A stretch of 64,000 nucleotides of DNA from Sphingobacteriales bacterium (GCA_016718845.1 JADKCK010000001.1:62001-126000), one strand, 5' to 3'; positions 1-9,456 are shown, counted from the stretch's first letter. Notes: generated by a model from the sequence alone, not told the origin. Program-made: numbers and translations.

Positions 1-150
1 GGTTACGTGTTAATGCGTCTTATGCTGATGCTTTATGGCAAGGATATTAATGCCACACAAACCGAAAAGTACGATTTTGTCATCAAAATAGCATCGGGCA
101 TTATTTCTCTTACAGCTATTACAGATTGGATAGAAGAAAAAATAGTATAA
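1..150 (+). CDS. Doc-type (death-on-curing/Fic family) toxin, C-terminal end only
   Basis: The window opens inside a reading frame that codes 49 residues and stops at 148-150. The tail has the pattern of the C-terminus of Doc/Fic-fold toxins: a helix ending LMLYGKDINAT, then EKYDFVIKIASG and a closing WIEE helix. Family members of this type AMPylate or phosphorylate EF-Tu and are neutralised by a small antitoxin. The catalytic HPFxxGN loop and any antitoxin gene would lie left of the window and cannot be seen. It ends 67 bp before sdhA, on the same strand, where Bacteroidota usually have the sdhC cytochrome b gene. The family call rests on a short tail only. Confidence 0.6.
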   Translation, partial: GYVLMRLMLMLYGKDINATQTEKYDFVIKIASGIISLTAITDWIEEKIV

Positions 151-217
151 AACTATCCTCAAACAACCACCTTACCCACTCAATTTATATTATTGTAAAA
201 TAATAAAACACTCATAA

Positions 218-2131
218 ATGCAACTAGATTCCAAAATACCCAAAGGCAACCTGCCCGACAAATGGACAAGTTACAGCTCGTCCGTACCACTTGTATCGCC
301 CGCCAACAAACGTCGTATCGATGTTATTGTAATAGGCTCGGGCTTGGCAGGTGCATCGGCAGCAGCCACACTTGGCGAGTTGGGCTATAACGTAAAATGT
401 TTTTGCTTTCAAGACTCGCCACGCCGCGCACACAGCATTGCAGCACAAGGTGGTATTAACGCCGCCAAAAACTACCAAAACGATGGTGACAGCGTTTGGC
501 GCCTATTTTACGATACCATAAAAGGCGGCGACTACCGCGCCCGCGAAGCCAACGTACATCGCCTTGCCGAATGTAGCACCCACATCATAGACCAATGCGT
601 AGCACAAGGCGTGCCTTTTGCCCGCGAATATGGCGGCTTGTTAGCCAACCGCTCGTTTGGTGGCGTACAAGTTTCGCGCACCTTTTATGCACGCGGACAA
701 ACAGGACAACAACTGCTTTTGGGTGCCTACAGTGCCTTAGAGCGCCAAATAAACGCCAAAACCGTAGAAATGTTTACCCGCCACGAAATGCTCGACGTAG
801 TACTCATAGACGGCAAAGCACGCGGCATTATTGCCCGCGATTTGGTATCGGGCGAAATACAACGACACGGAGCACACGCCGTTGTGTTGGCAACAGGGGG
901 CTATGGCAACGTTTTTTTCTTATCAACCAACGCTATGGGCAGCAACGTAACCGCCGCCTGGAAAGCACACCGAAAAGGCTCGTTGTTTGCCAACCCTTGC
1001 TTTACCCAAATACACCCCACTTGCATACCCGTTTCGGGACACTTCCAGTCAAAACTAACCCTTATGTCCGAAAGCTTACGTAACGACGGACGTGTATGGG
1101 TACCCAAACGCAAAGAAGACCGCCTAAAAAATCCGCTAGAAATAAAAGAAGAAGACCGCGATTATTACTTAGAGCGCCGCTACCCAGCATTTGGTAACTT
1201 GGTTCCGCGCGACGTAGCCAGCCGCGCCGCCAAAATAGTTTGCGATGCGGGTAACAGCGTAAGCGAAAAAGGACAAGCCGTTTACCTCGACTTTTCGGAC
1301 GCCATTAAACGCCTTGGTAAAGACAAAATTGCCGAACGATACGGAAACCTATTTGATATGTACCAACGTATCACCGACGAAAACCCCTACGAGCGACCCA
1401 TGAAAATATTCCCTGCGGTGCATTATACCATGGGCGGCTTGTGGGTAGATTACGAACTAAGCACCAACATACCTGGCTTATATGCCCTTGGCGAAGCCAA
1501 TTTTAGCGACCACGGAGCTAACCGCCTTGGCGCATCGGCATTAATGCAAGGCTTAGCCGACGGCTATTTTATATTGCCCGTAACCATTGGCTCGTATCTG
1601 TCAAAAGAAATACGCACCCCGCACATAGACACCAATCACCCAGCCTTTGCCACAGCCGAAAAACAAGTAAAAGACCAAATTAACCAACTGTTAAACATCA
1701 ATGGTACCAAAACCGTAGATGAGTTTCATATGGAATTAGGCAAAATTATGTGGGATAAATGCGGTATGGAACGCACCGCTCAAGGCTTAACCCAAGCCCG
1801 TAAAGAAATAAGAGCCTTGCGCGACGAGTTTTACAAAAATGTAAAAGTATCGGGCAATGCCGACGAGTTTAACCCCGAACTAGAAAAAGCAGGACGCGTT
1901 GCCGACTTTTTAGAGCTTGGCGAACTAATGGTAATTGATGCCCTTGAACGCAACGAATCGTGCGGCGGTCACTTCCGTGCCGAGTCGGTGACAGAAGACG
2001 GCGAAGCAAAACGCAACGACAGCGAATATATGTACGTAGCCGCTTGGCAATACGACATCAACAATCCAACCTTAGTAAAAGAACCATTGGATTACGAAGT
2101 AGTACACCCCAGCGAACGAAGTTATAAATAA
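218..2131 (+). CDS. sdhA: Succinate dehydrogenase/fumarate reductase flavoprotein subunit
   Basis: This is the catalytic subunit of respiratory complex II, which oxidises succinate to fumarate (or the reverse) and passes electrons to the iron-sulfur subunit on the cytoplasmic face of the membrane. The 637-residue length fits the long Bacteroidota/epsilon-type flavoproteins. Near residues 38-47 is the dinucleotide motif [10 protein letters not shown]. It is followed by the FAD-attachment segment [10 protein letters not shown], the substrate-site HPTC, and the late FAD motif [17 protein letters not shown] strong hairpin follows the stop, so sdhA appears to be terminated before sdhB. sdhB lies 2.5 kb downstream beyond an unrelated two-gene block, and sdhC is not directly upstream, an unusual split of the usual sdhCAB operon. 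Confidence 0.96.
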   Translation: MQLDSKIPKGNLPDKWTSYSSSVPLVSPANKRRIDVIVIGSGLAGASAAATLGELGYNVKCFCFQDSPRRAHSIAAQGGINAAKNYQNDGDSVWRLFYDTIKGGDYRAREANVHRLAECSTHIIDQCVAQGVPFAREYGGLLANRSFGGVQVSRTFYARGQTGQQLLLGAYSALERQINAKTVEMFTRHEMLDVVLIDGKARGIIARDLVSGEIQRHGAHAVVLATGGYGNVFFLSTNAMGSNVTAAWKAHRKGSLFANPCFTQIHPTCIPVSGHFQSKLTLMSESLRNDGRVWVPKRKEDRLKNPLEIKEEDRDYYLERRYPAFGNLVPRDVASRAAKIVCDAGNSVSEKGQAVYLDFSDAIKRLGKDKIAERYGNLFDMYQRITDENPYERPMKIFPAVHYTMGGLWVDYELSTNIPGLYALGEANFSDHGANRLGASALMQGLADGYFILPVTIGSYLSKEIRTPHIDTNHPAFATAEKQVKDQINQLLNINGTKTVDEFHMELGKIMWDKCGMERTAQGLTQARKEIRALRDEFYKNVKVSGNADEFNPELEKAGRVADFLELGELMVIDALERNESCGGHFRAESVTEDGEAKRNDSEYMYVAAWQYDINNPTLVKEPLDYEVVHPSERSYK

Positions 2132-2139
2132 GGATAAAA

Positions 2140-2184
2140 AATACCACCTTCTTTCTATTACTAAGAAGGAAGGTGGTATTTAAT
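2140..2184. terminator. Rho-independent terminator after sdhA
   Basis: A 12-bp perfect stem (AATACCACCTTC paired with GAAGGTGGTATT) has further pairing inside the loop (CTT/AAG) and lies 9 bp after the sdhA stop. The flanks are A-rich on the left and T/A-rich on the right. It marks an end of transcription between sdhA and the inserted ATPase block, so sdhB probably depends on another promoter. Confidence 0.7.
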
Positions 2185-2298
2185 TAAAAATGCATTTGCT
2201 TCGCGCAGTTCCATATTCGGTGCTGATTGCACCTTTTGCCTGCCCACAAAGTGACAAGTTTGCGCCTTTTGAATTACAACTTGAAAAATAAAATTTAA

Positions 2299-3537
2299 AT
2301 GAAAAGCTTCAGACTTAAAAACTTCAAATGTTTTGAAGATACTGGCGAAATAGAAATTAAGCCTATTACCTTGTTTTATGGCAAAAATAACAGCGGAAAA
2401 AGTAGTGCTTTGCGCTTTTTAAAAATGCTTTGTAATACGATAAATAAAAATAGTCCTGCTTTTTTATTTGAAAGAGATTATAAAACCACTGTATTTAATC
2501 ATGATGTGAAATTAAATATAGGATTTGAATTTAGTTTTACTCTTCCCTAATTTTCCTCAGTTTGGGGATGGAGAAGACCACTACAAATTTGCGTTCCGAG
2601 TTAGGACTCGAAAAGGCACTAAATCGATATATCGATTAAATTACACCGAAATTCGCCATAAGAAGCATTTTTGATAGAGACAGAAGGGATTATTATAAAT
2701 GAAAAATTAATTCAACATATACCTCCCTTTTGTTTATGGATTTATACCTAATATTTTACACCAGAGTAAGAGATAGATGTTAGAACCTAATTAATAATAT
2801 AAAGTTTTTTGCATTCTTTTGCAGGTACTACTACTTATCTAACCGCCAATCACCCACCGCCACAATACAGCTATGTATATAATCCTAAAGGCGAAAAAGA
2901 AGTAGGCGAACAAGCACAACACTTACCAGATATTTTAGGATATCAAAAAGATCAAAAGAACACAGTTTTTTTTGATAAGCTTAACGATTTGTTAAAAAAA
3001 CATTTGAAAATAACAATAGAGGTTGAAACATTTAGAAATAATACACTTATCATTGAAATAATAGACGAGAATGGTGTTAAAAATATATTACCCGATGTAG
3101 GTGCAGGAATAGTTCAGGTATTGCCCGTTTTTGTACAATCAGTATTAGCCGACCAACAATCTGCCTTTTCAACTATTATTATTGAAGAGCCCGAAAGTAA
3201 CCTTAACCCTTATGCACAAGCCGAACTAGCCGATGTGTTTATAGCTAGTGCCAAACTACACTCGAACAATCGCTTTTTACTAGAAACACACAGCGAAACC
3301 TTAGTGTTACGCCTGCAACGCCGTATACTAGAAGGCAAAATCTCGCCCAGCGATGTGGCTATTTATTTCGTAGAGCGCAAAAAAGAAGGCATTGGTTCGG
3401 AAATTAAACGCGTACAGTGGGACGAAGATGCCCAAACATTTGATTTTCCGGAAGAGTTTTTTGATGCCGATTATATAGAGGCACGAGCTATTACCAAATT
3501 GCAAACACCTAAAAAAATAACCGATTTGGCATGGTAA
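2299..3537 (+). pseudogene. Broken AAA/ABC-type (SMC-like, DUF3696-type) ATPase
   Basis: One ATPase gene is visible in at least three frames. Residues from 2299 to 2550 give the N-terminal strand (SFRLKNFKCFEDTGEIEI) and a Walker A loop, GKNNSGKSS. A shifted frame (about 2540-2672) continues with GDGEDHYKFAFRVRTRKG before a stop. A third part, open from 2809, carries the signature region, the Walker B segment STIIIEEPESNLNP, the switch-like LLETHSET and a C-terminus typical of DUF3696 ATPases. About 100 residues of the middle are lost or unreadable. Such ATPases partner with nucleases in phage defence and in OLD/Gabija/PARIS-like systems. The last codons overlap the next gene (ATGGTAA), so the two were translationally coupled. 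It is either a true pseudogene or affected by assembly indels. Confidence 0.75.
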
Positions 3538-4607
3538 TACAAATTTCTACTAAACTATGGAAAAAAGCCCTGAATGGTGAGAAAATAATACAACGCGAAA
3601 TTCGCCGAATATTAATAGCTATTGCCGATGGTTTACACGAACTTTACATCGATAAAGATGACCCAATTGACCAGATTTTAGATTCTAACCTTTTCCCTGA
3701 TCTAGAAAAATCGGACATAAAAAAGTTTAGCAGAAAAACTATCACTCAATTTAAACCAACTATATTGGTGACAACGCAAGATTTTATCAAAAGCCAAGTA
3801 GGTAAAGCTAGTATTGCTACTTTTTTTGACAACCACGTAATGACTGAAACGCAACTAAATAATCAAACTACCCTTTGTATTCATTTTGTGGCAATCGAAG
3901 CAAGCAAAACCTACCTATGCCAACCATTATCAATTGTAGTCGAAAACGATACATCGGATCAATGTTTTTTGCAAAATGTCTATAATTTCATAAATCCAAC
4001 AACTAACAAACCAACAAAAGAATTCGAAATTTTAGCTGAATATCAGATTATAGAAATTATACATGGCGGAGGTTCTACTACATATAATCAGTTAGAACGA
4101 ATTATACACCCTAGACGCGTTCTTTGTATTATTGATAGTGACAAAAAATATCCTACAGATACCTTGAACGACTTGAAAATTGCAGAGTACCAAAAAATTT
4201 GCAACGAAAAAGATTTTACCTTTATGGTATTAAAAAACAGCGAAATAGAAAATTATTTACCCGATAAATCACTTTTGGAATGGCTATTTGCTAAGGGATA
4301 TGGAATATCTGCTGAATCTTGTAAATCTCATGACTATTTTTCTGCTAATTTTACTGCCATGCAAAAAAAGTTTTTTGACATGAAAAAAGGATTGAAACCT
4401 ACTAATTTTACAGATCCTACGCATGGGCATCAAATACAGGTACTTTATTCAACACAATACAATGCAGGTTTAACTACAATAAAAGGTTTTAAAGATGAAG
4501 TATACGAAGCATTCAATCACCTAAATATCTGTACACTAACAGACATAGACGCTGATGATTTACTCGAATTTAAAACAATAACCCAAACTATTCAACAGCT
4601 CATTTAA
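3531..4607 (+). CDS. Toprim-like (DUF4435-like) putative nuclease of ATPase-nuclease pair
   Basis: This is a 358-residue protein overlapping the upstream ATPase by 7 bp. No confident family name can be read directly, but three acidic elements occur in the order expected of Toprim/DUF4435 domains: [15 protein letters not shown] (acidic residue after strand 1), [10 protein letters not shown] (DxD) and [11 protein letters not shown]. That order matches the metal-binding set of OLD-type and AriB-type nucleases. The N-terminal 130 residues are not recognised. With the ATPase it looks like a defence or toxin-like two-gene unit resembling PARIS in layout, which is inference. It ends 20 bp before sdhB and may drive sdhB transcription by read-through. 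The gene is intact although its ATPase partner is broken. Confidence 0.6.
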   Translation: MVIQISTKLWKKALNGEKIIQREIRRILIAIADGLHELYIDKDDPIDQILDSNLFPDLEKSDIKKFSRKTITQFKPTILVTTQDFIKSQVGKASIATFFDNHVMTETQLNNQTTLCIHFVAIEASKTYLCQPLSIVVENDTSDQCFLQNVYNFINPTTNKPTKEFEILAEYQIIEIIHGGGSTTYNQLERIIHPRRVLCIIDSDKKYPTDTLNDLKIAEYQKICNEKDFTFMVLKNSEIENYLPDKSLLEWLFAKGYGISAESCKSHDYFSANFTAMQKKFFDMKKGLKPTNFTDPTHGHQIQVLYSTQYNAGLTTIKGFKDEVYEAFNHLNICTLTDIDADDLLEFKTITQTIQQLI

Positions 4608-4627
4608 ACAAAAAAATAACCCAGCAT

Positions 4628-5401
4628 ATGAAAATCACGCTGAAAATATGGCGACAACGCAACGCCAAAGAAGCAGGTAAACTCGAAACCTATCAACTAA
4701 ACGATGTAACTACCGATATGTCGTTTTTAGAGATGATGGACATTCTTAACCAGCACCTTATAAAAGAAGGCAAAGACCCCGTGGCATTTGACCACGACTG
4801 CCGCGAAGGTATTTGCGGTATGTGTAGTATGGTAATAAATGGCAAACCACATGGTCCACTTAAAGCCACCACTACTTGCCAACTGCACATGCGCTCGTTT
4901 AAAGATGGCGAAACTATTACTATCGAGCCGTTTCGTGCAGGTGCTTTTCCGGTTATCAAAGATTTATCGGTTAATCGCGGAGCCTTTGACCGCATCATAC
5001 AAGCAGGGGGCTATATATCGGTTAATACGGGCAGCGCCGTTGATGCCAATGCCATACCTATCGACAAAATAACCGCCGACCTTGCCATGGATGCCGCCGA
5101 ATGTATCGGCTGCGGAGCATGTGTAGCGGCTTGTAAAAACTCGTCGGCAATGTTGTTTTTGAGTGCCAAAGTATCGCAGTTTGCCCTATTGCCACAAGGA
5201 CAAGCCGAGCGCTCGCTTAGGGTACTAAATATGGTGGAACAACACGATGCCGAAGGCTTTGGTAGCTGTACCAACACCTATGCCTGCGAAGCCGAATGCC
5301 CCAAACAAATTTCGGTAACTAACATAGCCCGCCTAAACCGCGAATACCTAATGGCTACCTCGTCGGCACAAGTAGTGAAAGAGAAAAATTTTAGTATGTA
5401 A
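4628..5401 (+). CDS. sdhB: Succinate dehydrogenase/fumarate reductase iron-sulfur subunit
   Basis: This is the electron-transfer subunit of complex II, carrying three clusters between the flavoprotein and the membrane quinone site. Cysteines 58, 63, 66 and 84 form the plant-type 2Fe-2S site ([12 protein letters not shown]). Cysteines 159, 162, 165 and 169 ([11 protein letters not shown]) bind a 4Fe-4S cluster, and Cys214, 220 and 224 complete the third. The length of 257 residues is normal for Bacteroidota. It should follow sdhA directly but is separated from it by an ATPase/Toprim block and a terminator. The gap to the upstream gene is only 20 bp, so it is probably transcribed together with that gene. 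Confidence 0.95.
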   Translation: MKITLKIWRQRNAKEAGKLETYQLNDVTTDMSFLEMMDILNQHLIKEGKDPVAFDHDCREGICGMCSMVINGKPHGPLKATTTCQLHMRSFKDGETITIEPFRAGAFPVIKDLSVNRGAFDRIIQAGGYISVNTGSAVDANAIPIDKITADLAMDAAECIGCGACVAACKNSSAMLFLSAKVSQFALLPQGQAERSLRVLNMVEQHDAEGFGSCTNTYACEAECPKQISVTNIARLNREYLMATSSAQVVKEKNFSM

Positions 5402-5481
5402 TGGCTTTGTGTAGGCTATGGCATAGGCTTGGCTAGGCTGTCGGCTATCCCTCAGGCTGCAAGCTATATGCTTTGTAACGC

Positions 5482-5699
5482 AAAAAAAAAAAGGACGGGG
5501 GCCCCCCCGCCCCGCCCCGCAAAAAACCCCCCGGCGGGGGGGGCAGGGAGGGCCCCCCCCCGGGGGGGGGGGGGGAGAGAAGAGAGGAAGGGAGGGGCGG
5601 GCCCCCCCCGGGGGGGGAGAAAAAAAAGAAAAATCATTAGACACCCCCCCCCCCCAACCCGTGGCCCGGGCGGGGGGGAGGGCGGGGGGGGGGGGTCGG
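5482..5699. other. Extreme G/C homopolymer block, probable assembly artefact
   Basis: About 220 bp consist almost only of long runs of G, C and A (for example runs of 8-13 identical bases), in the middle of an AT-rich intergenic region between sdhB and paaA. The reading frames through it encode only Gly/Pro/Arg/Ala-rich strings and are not genes. Composition changes abruptly at both edges. Nothing else in the window looks like this. A low-quality read end or contig join is the likeliest explanation. The rest of the gap (5402-5877) holds nothing recognisable. Confidence 0.7.
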
Positions 5700-5877
5700 T
5701 TACTTTTTGCAAGCCTACTTTGTATTAAGTCGCATGTAATGAAGATACTTTATTTATAAATGCAGTTATTAGATTGTGGTTTACATATACAAACAATAAA
5801 TCATTTGTAGCCCGCAACAAACAGCCTAAATCGGACAAAAAACATATCTATCCAAACAACCCTAAAACGCATAAATT

Positions 5878-6873
5878 ATGTACGGAGGTGGATTTATTTT
5901 TGAGGAAAATACAACAAAAAAAACAGTTGTAGAGCAACACGACGACCCCGAATTGTTGGCTTTGTTTGAAGCTAAAATAGATAGGGGCGAAAAAATTGAA
6001 CCCCACGACTGGATGCCGACGGAATACCGCCGACAGTTGTTGCGCATGATTGAGCAACACGCACATTCCGAAATTATTGGTGCCTTGCCCGAAGGCACCT
6101 GGATAACCCGCTCCCCTACCCTAAAACGCAAATTGGCATTGATAGCAAAAGTACAAGACGAAGTTGGTCATGGGCAATTACTGTATGCCGCCGCCGAAAC
6201 ATTAGGCAAACCGCGCGAGCAAATGATGAACGACCTACTAACAGGCAAATCGAAATACTCAAATGTGTTTAACTACCCCGCCAAAACTTGGGCAGACATT
6301 GCCGTTATTGGTTTTTTAATTGACGGAGCTGCTATTGTTAATCAGCTTGCCAATGCCAAAGGCTCGTATGGTCCCTATGCAAGGGCGCTAAAACGCATTT
6401 GTGTCGAGGAGTCGTTTCACCTAAAACAAGGTCACGAGGCTTTTGTGTACTTGGCAACAGGTACGCCAAAACAGCGCGAAATGTTGCAAGATGCCATGAA
6501 CCGTTGGTACCGCCCTATTATTCACTTTTTTGGACCGCCCGATGTACAATCGCAACACACCGATAAATTGATGCGTTGGAAGGTAAAAATGGCGAGTAAT
6601 GATGATATGCGTAACCAATTTTTAGACCAATATATACCCAAAATACGCGAAGTTGGTATTACCCTACCCGACCCTAATTTGCGCAAAAACCCCGAAACGG
6701 GTGTCTGGGAATTTTCGGACCCCGACTGGGACGAGTTTTACCGCGTAATAAAAGGCAATGGTCCTTGCAATGCCGAGCGTTTGGCTGTGCGTTTATGGGC
6801 AGAAGAAGCTGGGCGTTGGGTAAAAGATGCATTGCTTAAGCCGTCCGAAAAATATGTAGTGCCATTAGCTTAA
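5878..6873 (+). CDS. paaA: Phenylacetyl-CoA epoxidase catalytic subunit PaaA (1,2-phenylacetyl-CoA epoxidase subunit A)
   Basis: This is a di-iron monooxygenase subunit that epoxidises the ring of phenylacetyl-CoA in the aerobic phenylacetate pathway. The 331-residue protein starts with the usual MYGGG-type N-terminus. It shows the ferritin-like iron ligands: SEIIG near residue 65, DEVGH at 94-98, [11 protein letters not shown] from 177, and the late acidic patch DPDWDEFY. Length and motifs agree with the family. The partners PaaB, C, D and E are not next to it: upstream is the G/C block and sdhB, downstream is a terminator and an opposite-strand gene. It may be monocistronic here or separated from its operon by the damaged stretch upstream. 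Confidence 0.93.
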   Translation: MYGGGFIFEENTTKKTVVEQHDDPELLALFEAKIDRGEKIEPHDWMPTEYRRQLLRMIEQHAHSEIIGALPEGTWITRSPTLKRKLALIAKVQDEVGHGQLLYAAAETLGKPREQMMNDLLTGKSKYSNVFNYPAKTWADIAVIGFLIDGAAIVNQLANAKGSYGPYARALKRICVEESFHLKQGHEAFVYLATGTPKQREMLQDAMNRWYRPIIHFFGPPDVQSQHTDKLMRWKVKMASNDDMRNQFLDQYIPKIREVGITLPDPNLRKNPETGVWEFSDPDWDEFYRVIKGNGPCNAERLAVRLWAEEAGRWVKDALLKPSEKYVVPLA

Positions 6874-6902
6874 TGCGTGGCTCATCTACCAAAAACAAAA
6901 AA

Positions 6903-6936
6903 AGCTCAACGGCAATGCTGTTGAGCTTTTTTTTAT
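6903..6936 (+). terminator. Rho-independent terminator of paaA
   Basis: The stem AGCTCAAC/GTTGAGCT with a 9-nt loop is followed by a run of eight or more T, 30 bp after the paaA stop. It also separates paaA from the convergent anti-sigma gene. Confidence 0.85.
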
Positions 6937-6943
6937 GGGGTAT

Positions 6944-7351
6944 TTATTTTAGTCGTTTAGTAAGCGAACAAACGCCAATGTTTCCACGATGATAATAATC
7001 TACATTGTCCATAATATTGTGTATTAGGCGCAAACCTAATCCGCCTTTCATTTTATTGGTTATATTTTGTTGTATATCAAAGTCGGTATTTTTAGGTGTT
7101 GTTGGCAGTTGCTTACCAATGTCAGAAATTTCTATTCGTATTTCTTCTTGATAAAAATCTATTGTTAATTGTAAAAGTCTATTTTTATCGCAATTATTAC
7201 CATGTATAATGGCATTTGAGCAGGCTTCATCTATGGCTAATACAATTTGTGCTTTTTCGGTTTCTGATAGTTGTGTTTGTGATAGCTGGGTGGCTACAAA
7301 CGAGCGCATTTCGCACAAACATTCTTTTAGGCAAGGTATGGTATGTTGCAT
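6944..7351 (-). CDS. Anti-sigma regulatory factor, GHKL serine/threonine kinase (RsbW-like)
   Basis: This is a 135-residue GHKL-fold ATP-binding domain protein. The N box reads AIDEACSNAIIHGN (about residues 39-52). The G1 region is DIGKQLP and the G2 lid is KGGLGLRLI (about 102-110). Proteins of this type bind and inhibit a sigma factor or other output and phosphorylate a STAS-domain antagonist on serine. A STAS gene lies directly upstream on the same strand (7505-7870), so the two probably form a partner-switch module. The target sigma factor or PP2C phosphatase is not in this window. A role in a stress or lifestyle switch is inference. Confidence 0.88.
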   Translation of the reverse strand: MQHTIPCLKECLCEMRSFVATQLSQTQLSETEKAQIVLAIDEACSNAIIHGNNCDKNRLLQLTIDFYQEEIRIEISDIGKQLPTTPKNTDFDIQQNITNKMKGGLGLRLIHNIMDNVDYYHRGNIGVCSLTKRLK

Positions 7352-7504
7352 TTCAAAGACTTTTAATTAATCAAAAAAATGGTATGATATGCTTACTTTT
7401 GTGTATTTAGCAACAAAAAATAAGGTACTTTACTGAAACAAAATTTTTGTTTTAATAGTTCCCTAAATTTGTTTTTTTTTGTTTATTTACTTATTTATGA
7501 CAAA

Positions 7505-7870
7505 CTAAATAGCTAATAGTGCTGCTGTTTCGTTTTCGACGATGGTTAATAAGCGGTGTAAGCCCAATAGTTCAAAAACATTGTATACGCTTGGTAGCAT
7601 ATTATAAAACACAAAAGAACCGCCTTCGGTTTTAATATCTTCTAAATAAGAGATAAAAACACCTAAACCTGCCGAGGATATGTATTTTAAATCGGTGCAA
7701 TTTAGCAGTATTATAAAGTATTTATTATCTAATGCTTGTTTAATAATATCATCCATTTCTATGGCGGTACCGGCATCTAAATCGCCTTTAACAATTAGTT
7801 TTAGGCAATTGGGGGGCAATACAATTTGCTCGACTAGTAACTGATTCATGTTTTGAATAATGCTAAACAA
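7505..7870 (-). CDS. STAS-domain anti-sigma factor antagonist (RsbV-like)
   Basis: This is a 121-residue single STAS domain. The phospho-acceptor region is DLKYISSAGLGVF, where the first or second serine is the usual target of the GHKL kinase. The domain starts near KLIVKGDLDAGTA, typical of anti-anti-sigma factors. Two starts are possible (7870 or Met8 at 7849); neither has a Shine-Dalgarno sequence. It lies 153 bp upstream of the kinase gene on the same strand. When unphosphorylated it would sequester the kinase and release the kinase's target. Confidence 0.88.
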   Translation of the reverse strand: MFSIIQNMNQLLVEQIVLPPNCLKLIVKGDLDAGTAIEMDDIIKQALDNKYFIILLNCTDLKYISSAGLGVFISYLEDIKTEGGSFVFYNMLPSVYNVFELLGLHRLLTIVENETAALLAI

Positions 7871-7950
7871 GTACGCGTTATTTTAGACGCGAAAATGCCA
7901 TAAAGTTACAAAAAAAAGTTTAGGTTTTAATTTTTAAGGCTAAAAACAGA

Positions 7951-7994
7951 CAAAGGTAGTTGTTTTATATATAAATACAAAACAACTACCTTTG
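7951..7994 (-). terminator. Terminator of the bamD-omega operon
   Basis: A 16-bp perfect inverted repeat (CAAAGGTAGTTGTTTT and its complement) around a 12-nt AT-rich loop lies 15 bp downstream of the omega gene stop on the minus strand. It is strong enough to work in both directions. Confidence 0.75.
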
Positions 7995-8008
7995 GGGCAG
8001 TACCTATT

Positions 8009-8365
8009 TTAGTTTTCAAACAATTTATCTTCGTCAATTATATCAAACGATAGTTTATCGTCCATAAATTCTTCGTAAGATAATAAGGTAGCATGTGGTA
8101 CCCGCTCGTAGAAGCGCGAAATTTCGATTTGTTCTTTGTTTTCGTTCACTTCTTCTAAGTTGTCGGTTGCTGTCGAAAACTCGTTTAGTTTTGCCAATAA
8201 TTCTTCTTTCAAAGCAATGGCTATGCTATCGGCTCTTTCGGCAATTATATTGATAGATTCGTATACGTTACCTGATTTTCGGGCAATAGAGGCAACGTTA
8301 CGTGGTTCAATAAATGGAGCAACGGTATACACTTTCTTTTTTTTCGATGAATTTTTGTTATTCAT
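8009..8365 (-). CDS. rpoZ: RNA polymerase omega-like subunit (RpoZ/Rpb6 family, Bacteroidota type)
   Basis: This is a 118-residue acidic protein with a short Lys-rich start. The Rpb6/omega-like core NVYESINIIAERADSIA is followed by a C-terminal segment ending ERVPHATLLSYEEFMDDKL. That is the divergent omega of Bacteroidota, which helps beta-prime folding and assembly of RNA polymerase. It lies 10 bp downstream of bamD, the usual bamD-omega pair in this phylum, which supports the call. The hairpin at 7951-7994 ends the operon. Confidence 0.85.
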   Translation of the reverse strand: MNNKNSSKKKKVYTVAPFIEPRNVASIARKSGNVYESINIIAERADSIAIALKEELLAKLNEFSTATDNLEEVNENKEQIEISRFYERVPHATLLSYEEFMDDKLSFDIIDEDKLFEN

Positions 8366-8374
8366 GACGATTTA

Positions 8375-9178
8375 TTATGATTTTTGTTGTTTTAAAAATA
8401 GCTGGCTGCTGTTATACATTCGCTCGGCTTCGCGCAAGTATTTGGATTTGGGGTATTTATCGATAAATTCTAAGTAAGAGTTGGCTGCTTGTTGGTAGCG
8501 TTCTTCTTTTTTTGAGTCGATGCTGTTAAGTGCTAATAGGTGATACGATTTTACGATTAGAAACATTACTTCTTCTTGTTCTTTTGTGTCGGGGAACTCG
8601 ATAAGTAGATTTTTAAACGATGTTGCTGCCGATTTGTAGTTGCGCACATTGTAATAGAGTATGGCTGCGTCGTAGGCTTTTTGTTCTAGTTTTGCACGTA
8701 GTTCATCCATCAGTTTGTTTGCTTCGTCAACTCGGGTACCTGTTGGGTACTGGTTGATGTAGAGTTGCAATCCTTCGATGGCTTTTTTGGTGTCTTCTTG
8801 GTCTAATGATGCTTTGGGCGACATTTGGTATTCGCAAAAGCCTATCATATAGCTGGCGTTTTCGGCATTGTTGCTACGCGGGTAATAATCGACAAACGAT
8901 TTAAAATAGTGCGATGCCAATACATAATCGTGGTTACAATAGTGGGCGTAGGCGTAGTAGTAGTACATGTTTTCTACGTCGCGGGTGCCTTTGTAAACAC
9001 TCATTAGCTCTTCGAATAGCGGGATTGCTTTTTCGCAAGCGCCATTGTTGTAATATTCTTTGGCTTTGGCAAGTTTTAGTTCGTAATCGCTACTTTTTAG
9101 TAGTTTTTGGTATGGGTCGCAGCTCGACAATAGAAATACAAGGGGCAAAAATAAGCCAATAAGGATTCGCGTTTTCAT
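8375..9178 (-). CDS. bamD: Outer membrane protein assembly lipoprotein BamD
   Basis: This is a lipoprotein of the BAM complex that inserts beta-barrels into the outer membrane. I place the start at 9178 rather than the longest frame (9259). From there the protein begins MKTRILIGLFLPLVFLLSSC, a lipoprotein signal with the lipidated Cys at residue 20. The 267-residue mature region is built of TPR-like helical pairs (AKAKEYYNNGACEKAIPLFE, YYYAYAHYCNHDYVLASHY, SAATSFKNLLIEFPDT), as in BamD/YfiO. A TAccTTTG -7 element lies just upstream. It is followed by the omega gene with a 10 bp gap. Confidence 0.92.
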   Translation of the reverse strand: MKTRILIGLFLPLVFLLSSCDPYQKLLKSSDYELKLAKAKEYYNNGACEKAIPLFEELMSVYKGTRDVENMYYYYAYAHYCNHDYVLASHYFKSFVDYYPRSNNAENASYMIGFCEYQMSPKASLDQEDTKKAIEGLQLYINQYPTGTRVDEANKLMDELRAKLEQKAYDAAILYYNVRNYKSAATSFKNLLIEFPDTKEQEEVMFLIVKSYHLLALNSIDSKKEERYQQAANSYLEFIDKYPKSKYLREAERMYNSSQLFLKQQKS

Positions 9179-9185
9179 AGGGGTG

Positions 9186-9193
9186 CAAAGGTA
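9186..9193 (-). promoter_or_regulatory. Bacteroidota -7 element of the bamD-omega operon
   Basis: The minus strand reads TACCTTTG, matching TAnnTTTG, 8 bp before the preferred bamD start. This supports the shorter start. No clear -33 TTTG is seen at the expected distance. Confidence 0.45.
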
Positions 9194-9346
9194 CGACAAT
9201 TTAATGAAATGGTGTATGTTTTTGGCGTAATTATACAATTTGGTTAGGTTTTGGGGCAAATTAAGTTTGGTTGGTGTTTAGAGTTGTATTGGGTGGCGTA
9301 AATGTGTGTTGGTGTTGGGTGTGGTTGGTGCGTTTGCTATGATTAC

Positions 9347-9424
9347 GGGGGTGCCACCTACTTGTCGAATCAGGGAGTACCAAACATCACCCCCAAAAAA
9401 GACATTTACCGCGTCAAGCGGGGC
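9347..9424 (+). repeat. Interspersed two-hairpin repeat, copy A
   Basis: This is a 78-bp element. It opens GGGGGTGCC, closes its first hairpin with ATCACCCCC, then carries a spacer AAAAAAGACATTTA and a second hairpin CCGC-GTCAA-GCGG followed by GGC. It lies between bamD's promoter and the 3' end of the next minus-strand gene. Four other copies are at 12800-12876, 17046-17102, 27475-27552 and 56601-56678. Confidence 0.85.
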
Positions 9425-9456
9425 TGGTGCAGGTGGTGTTTGGGGTGTTTGTAATT

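Noticed and set aside
5429..5728. Open frames through the G/C block (both strands)
   Set aside because: Translations are Gly/Pro/Arg/Ala strings produced by homopolymer runs, and the block itself is suspect.
8136..8477. 113-codon plus-strand frame
   Set aside because: Antisense to the omega subunit and the end of bamD, which are supported by family motifs and order.
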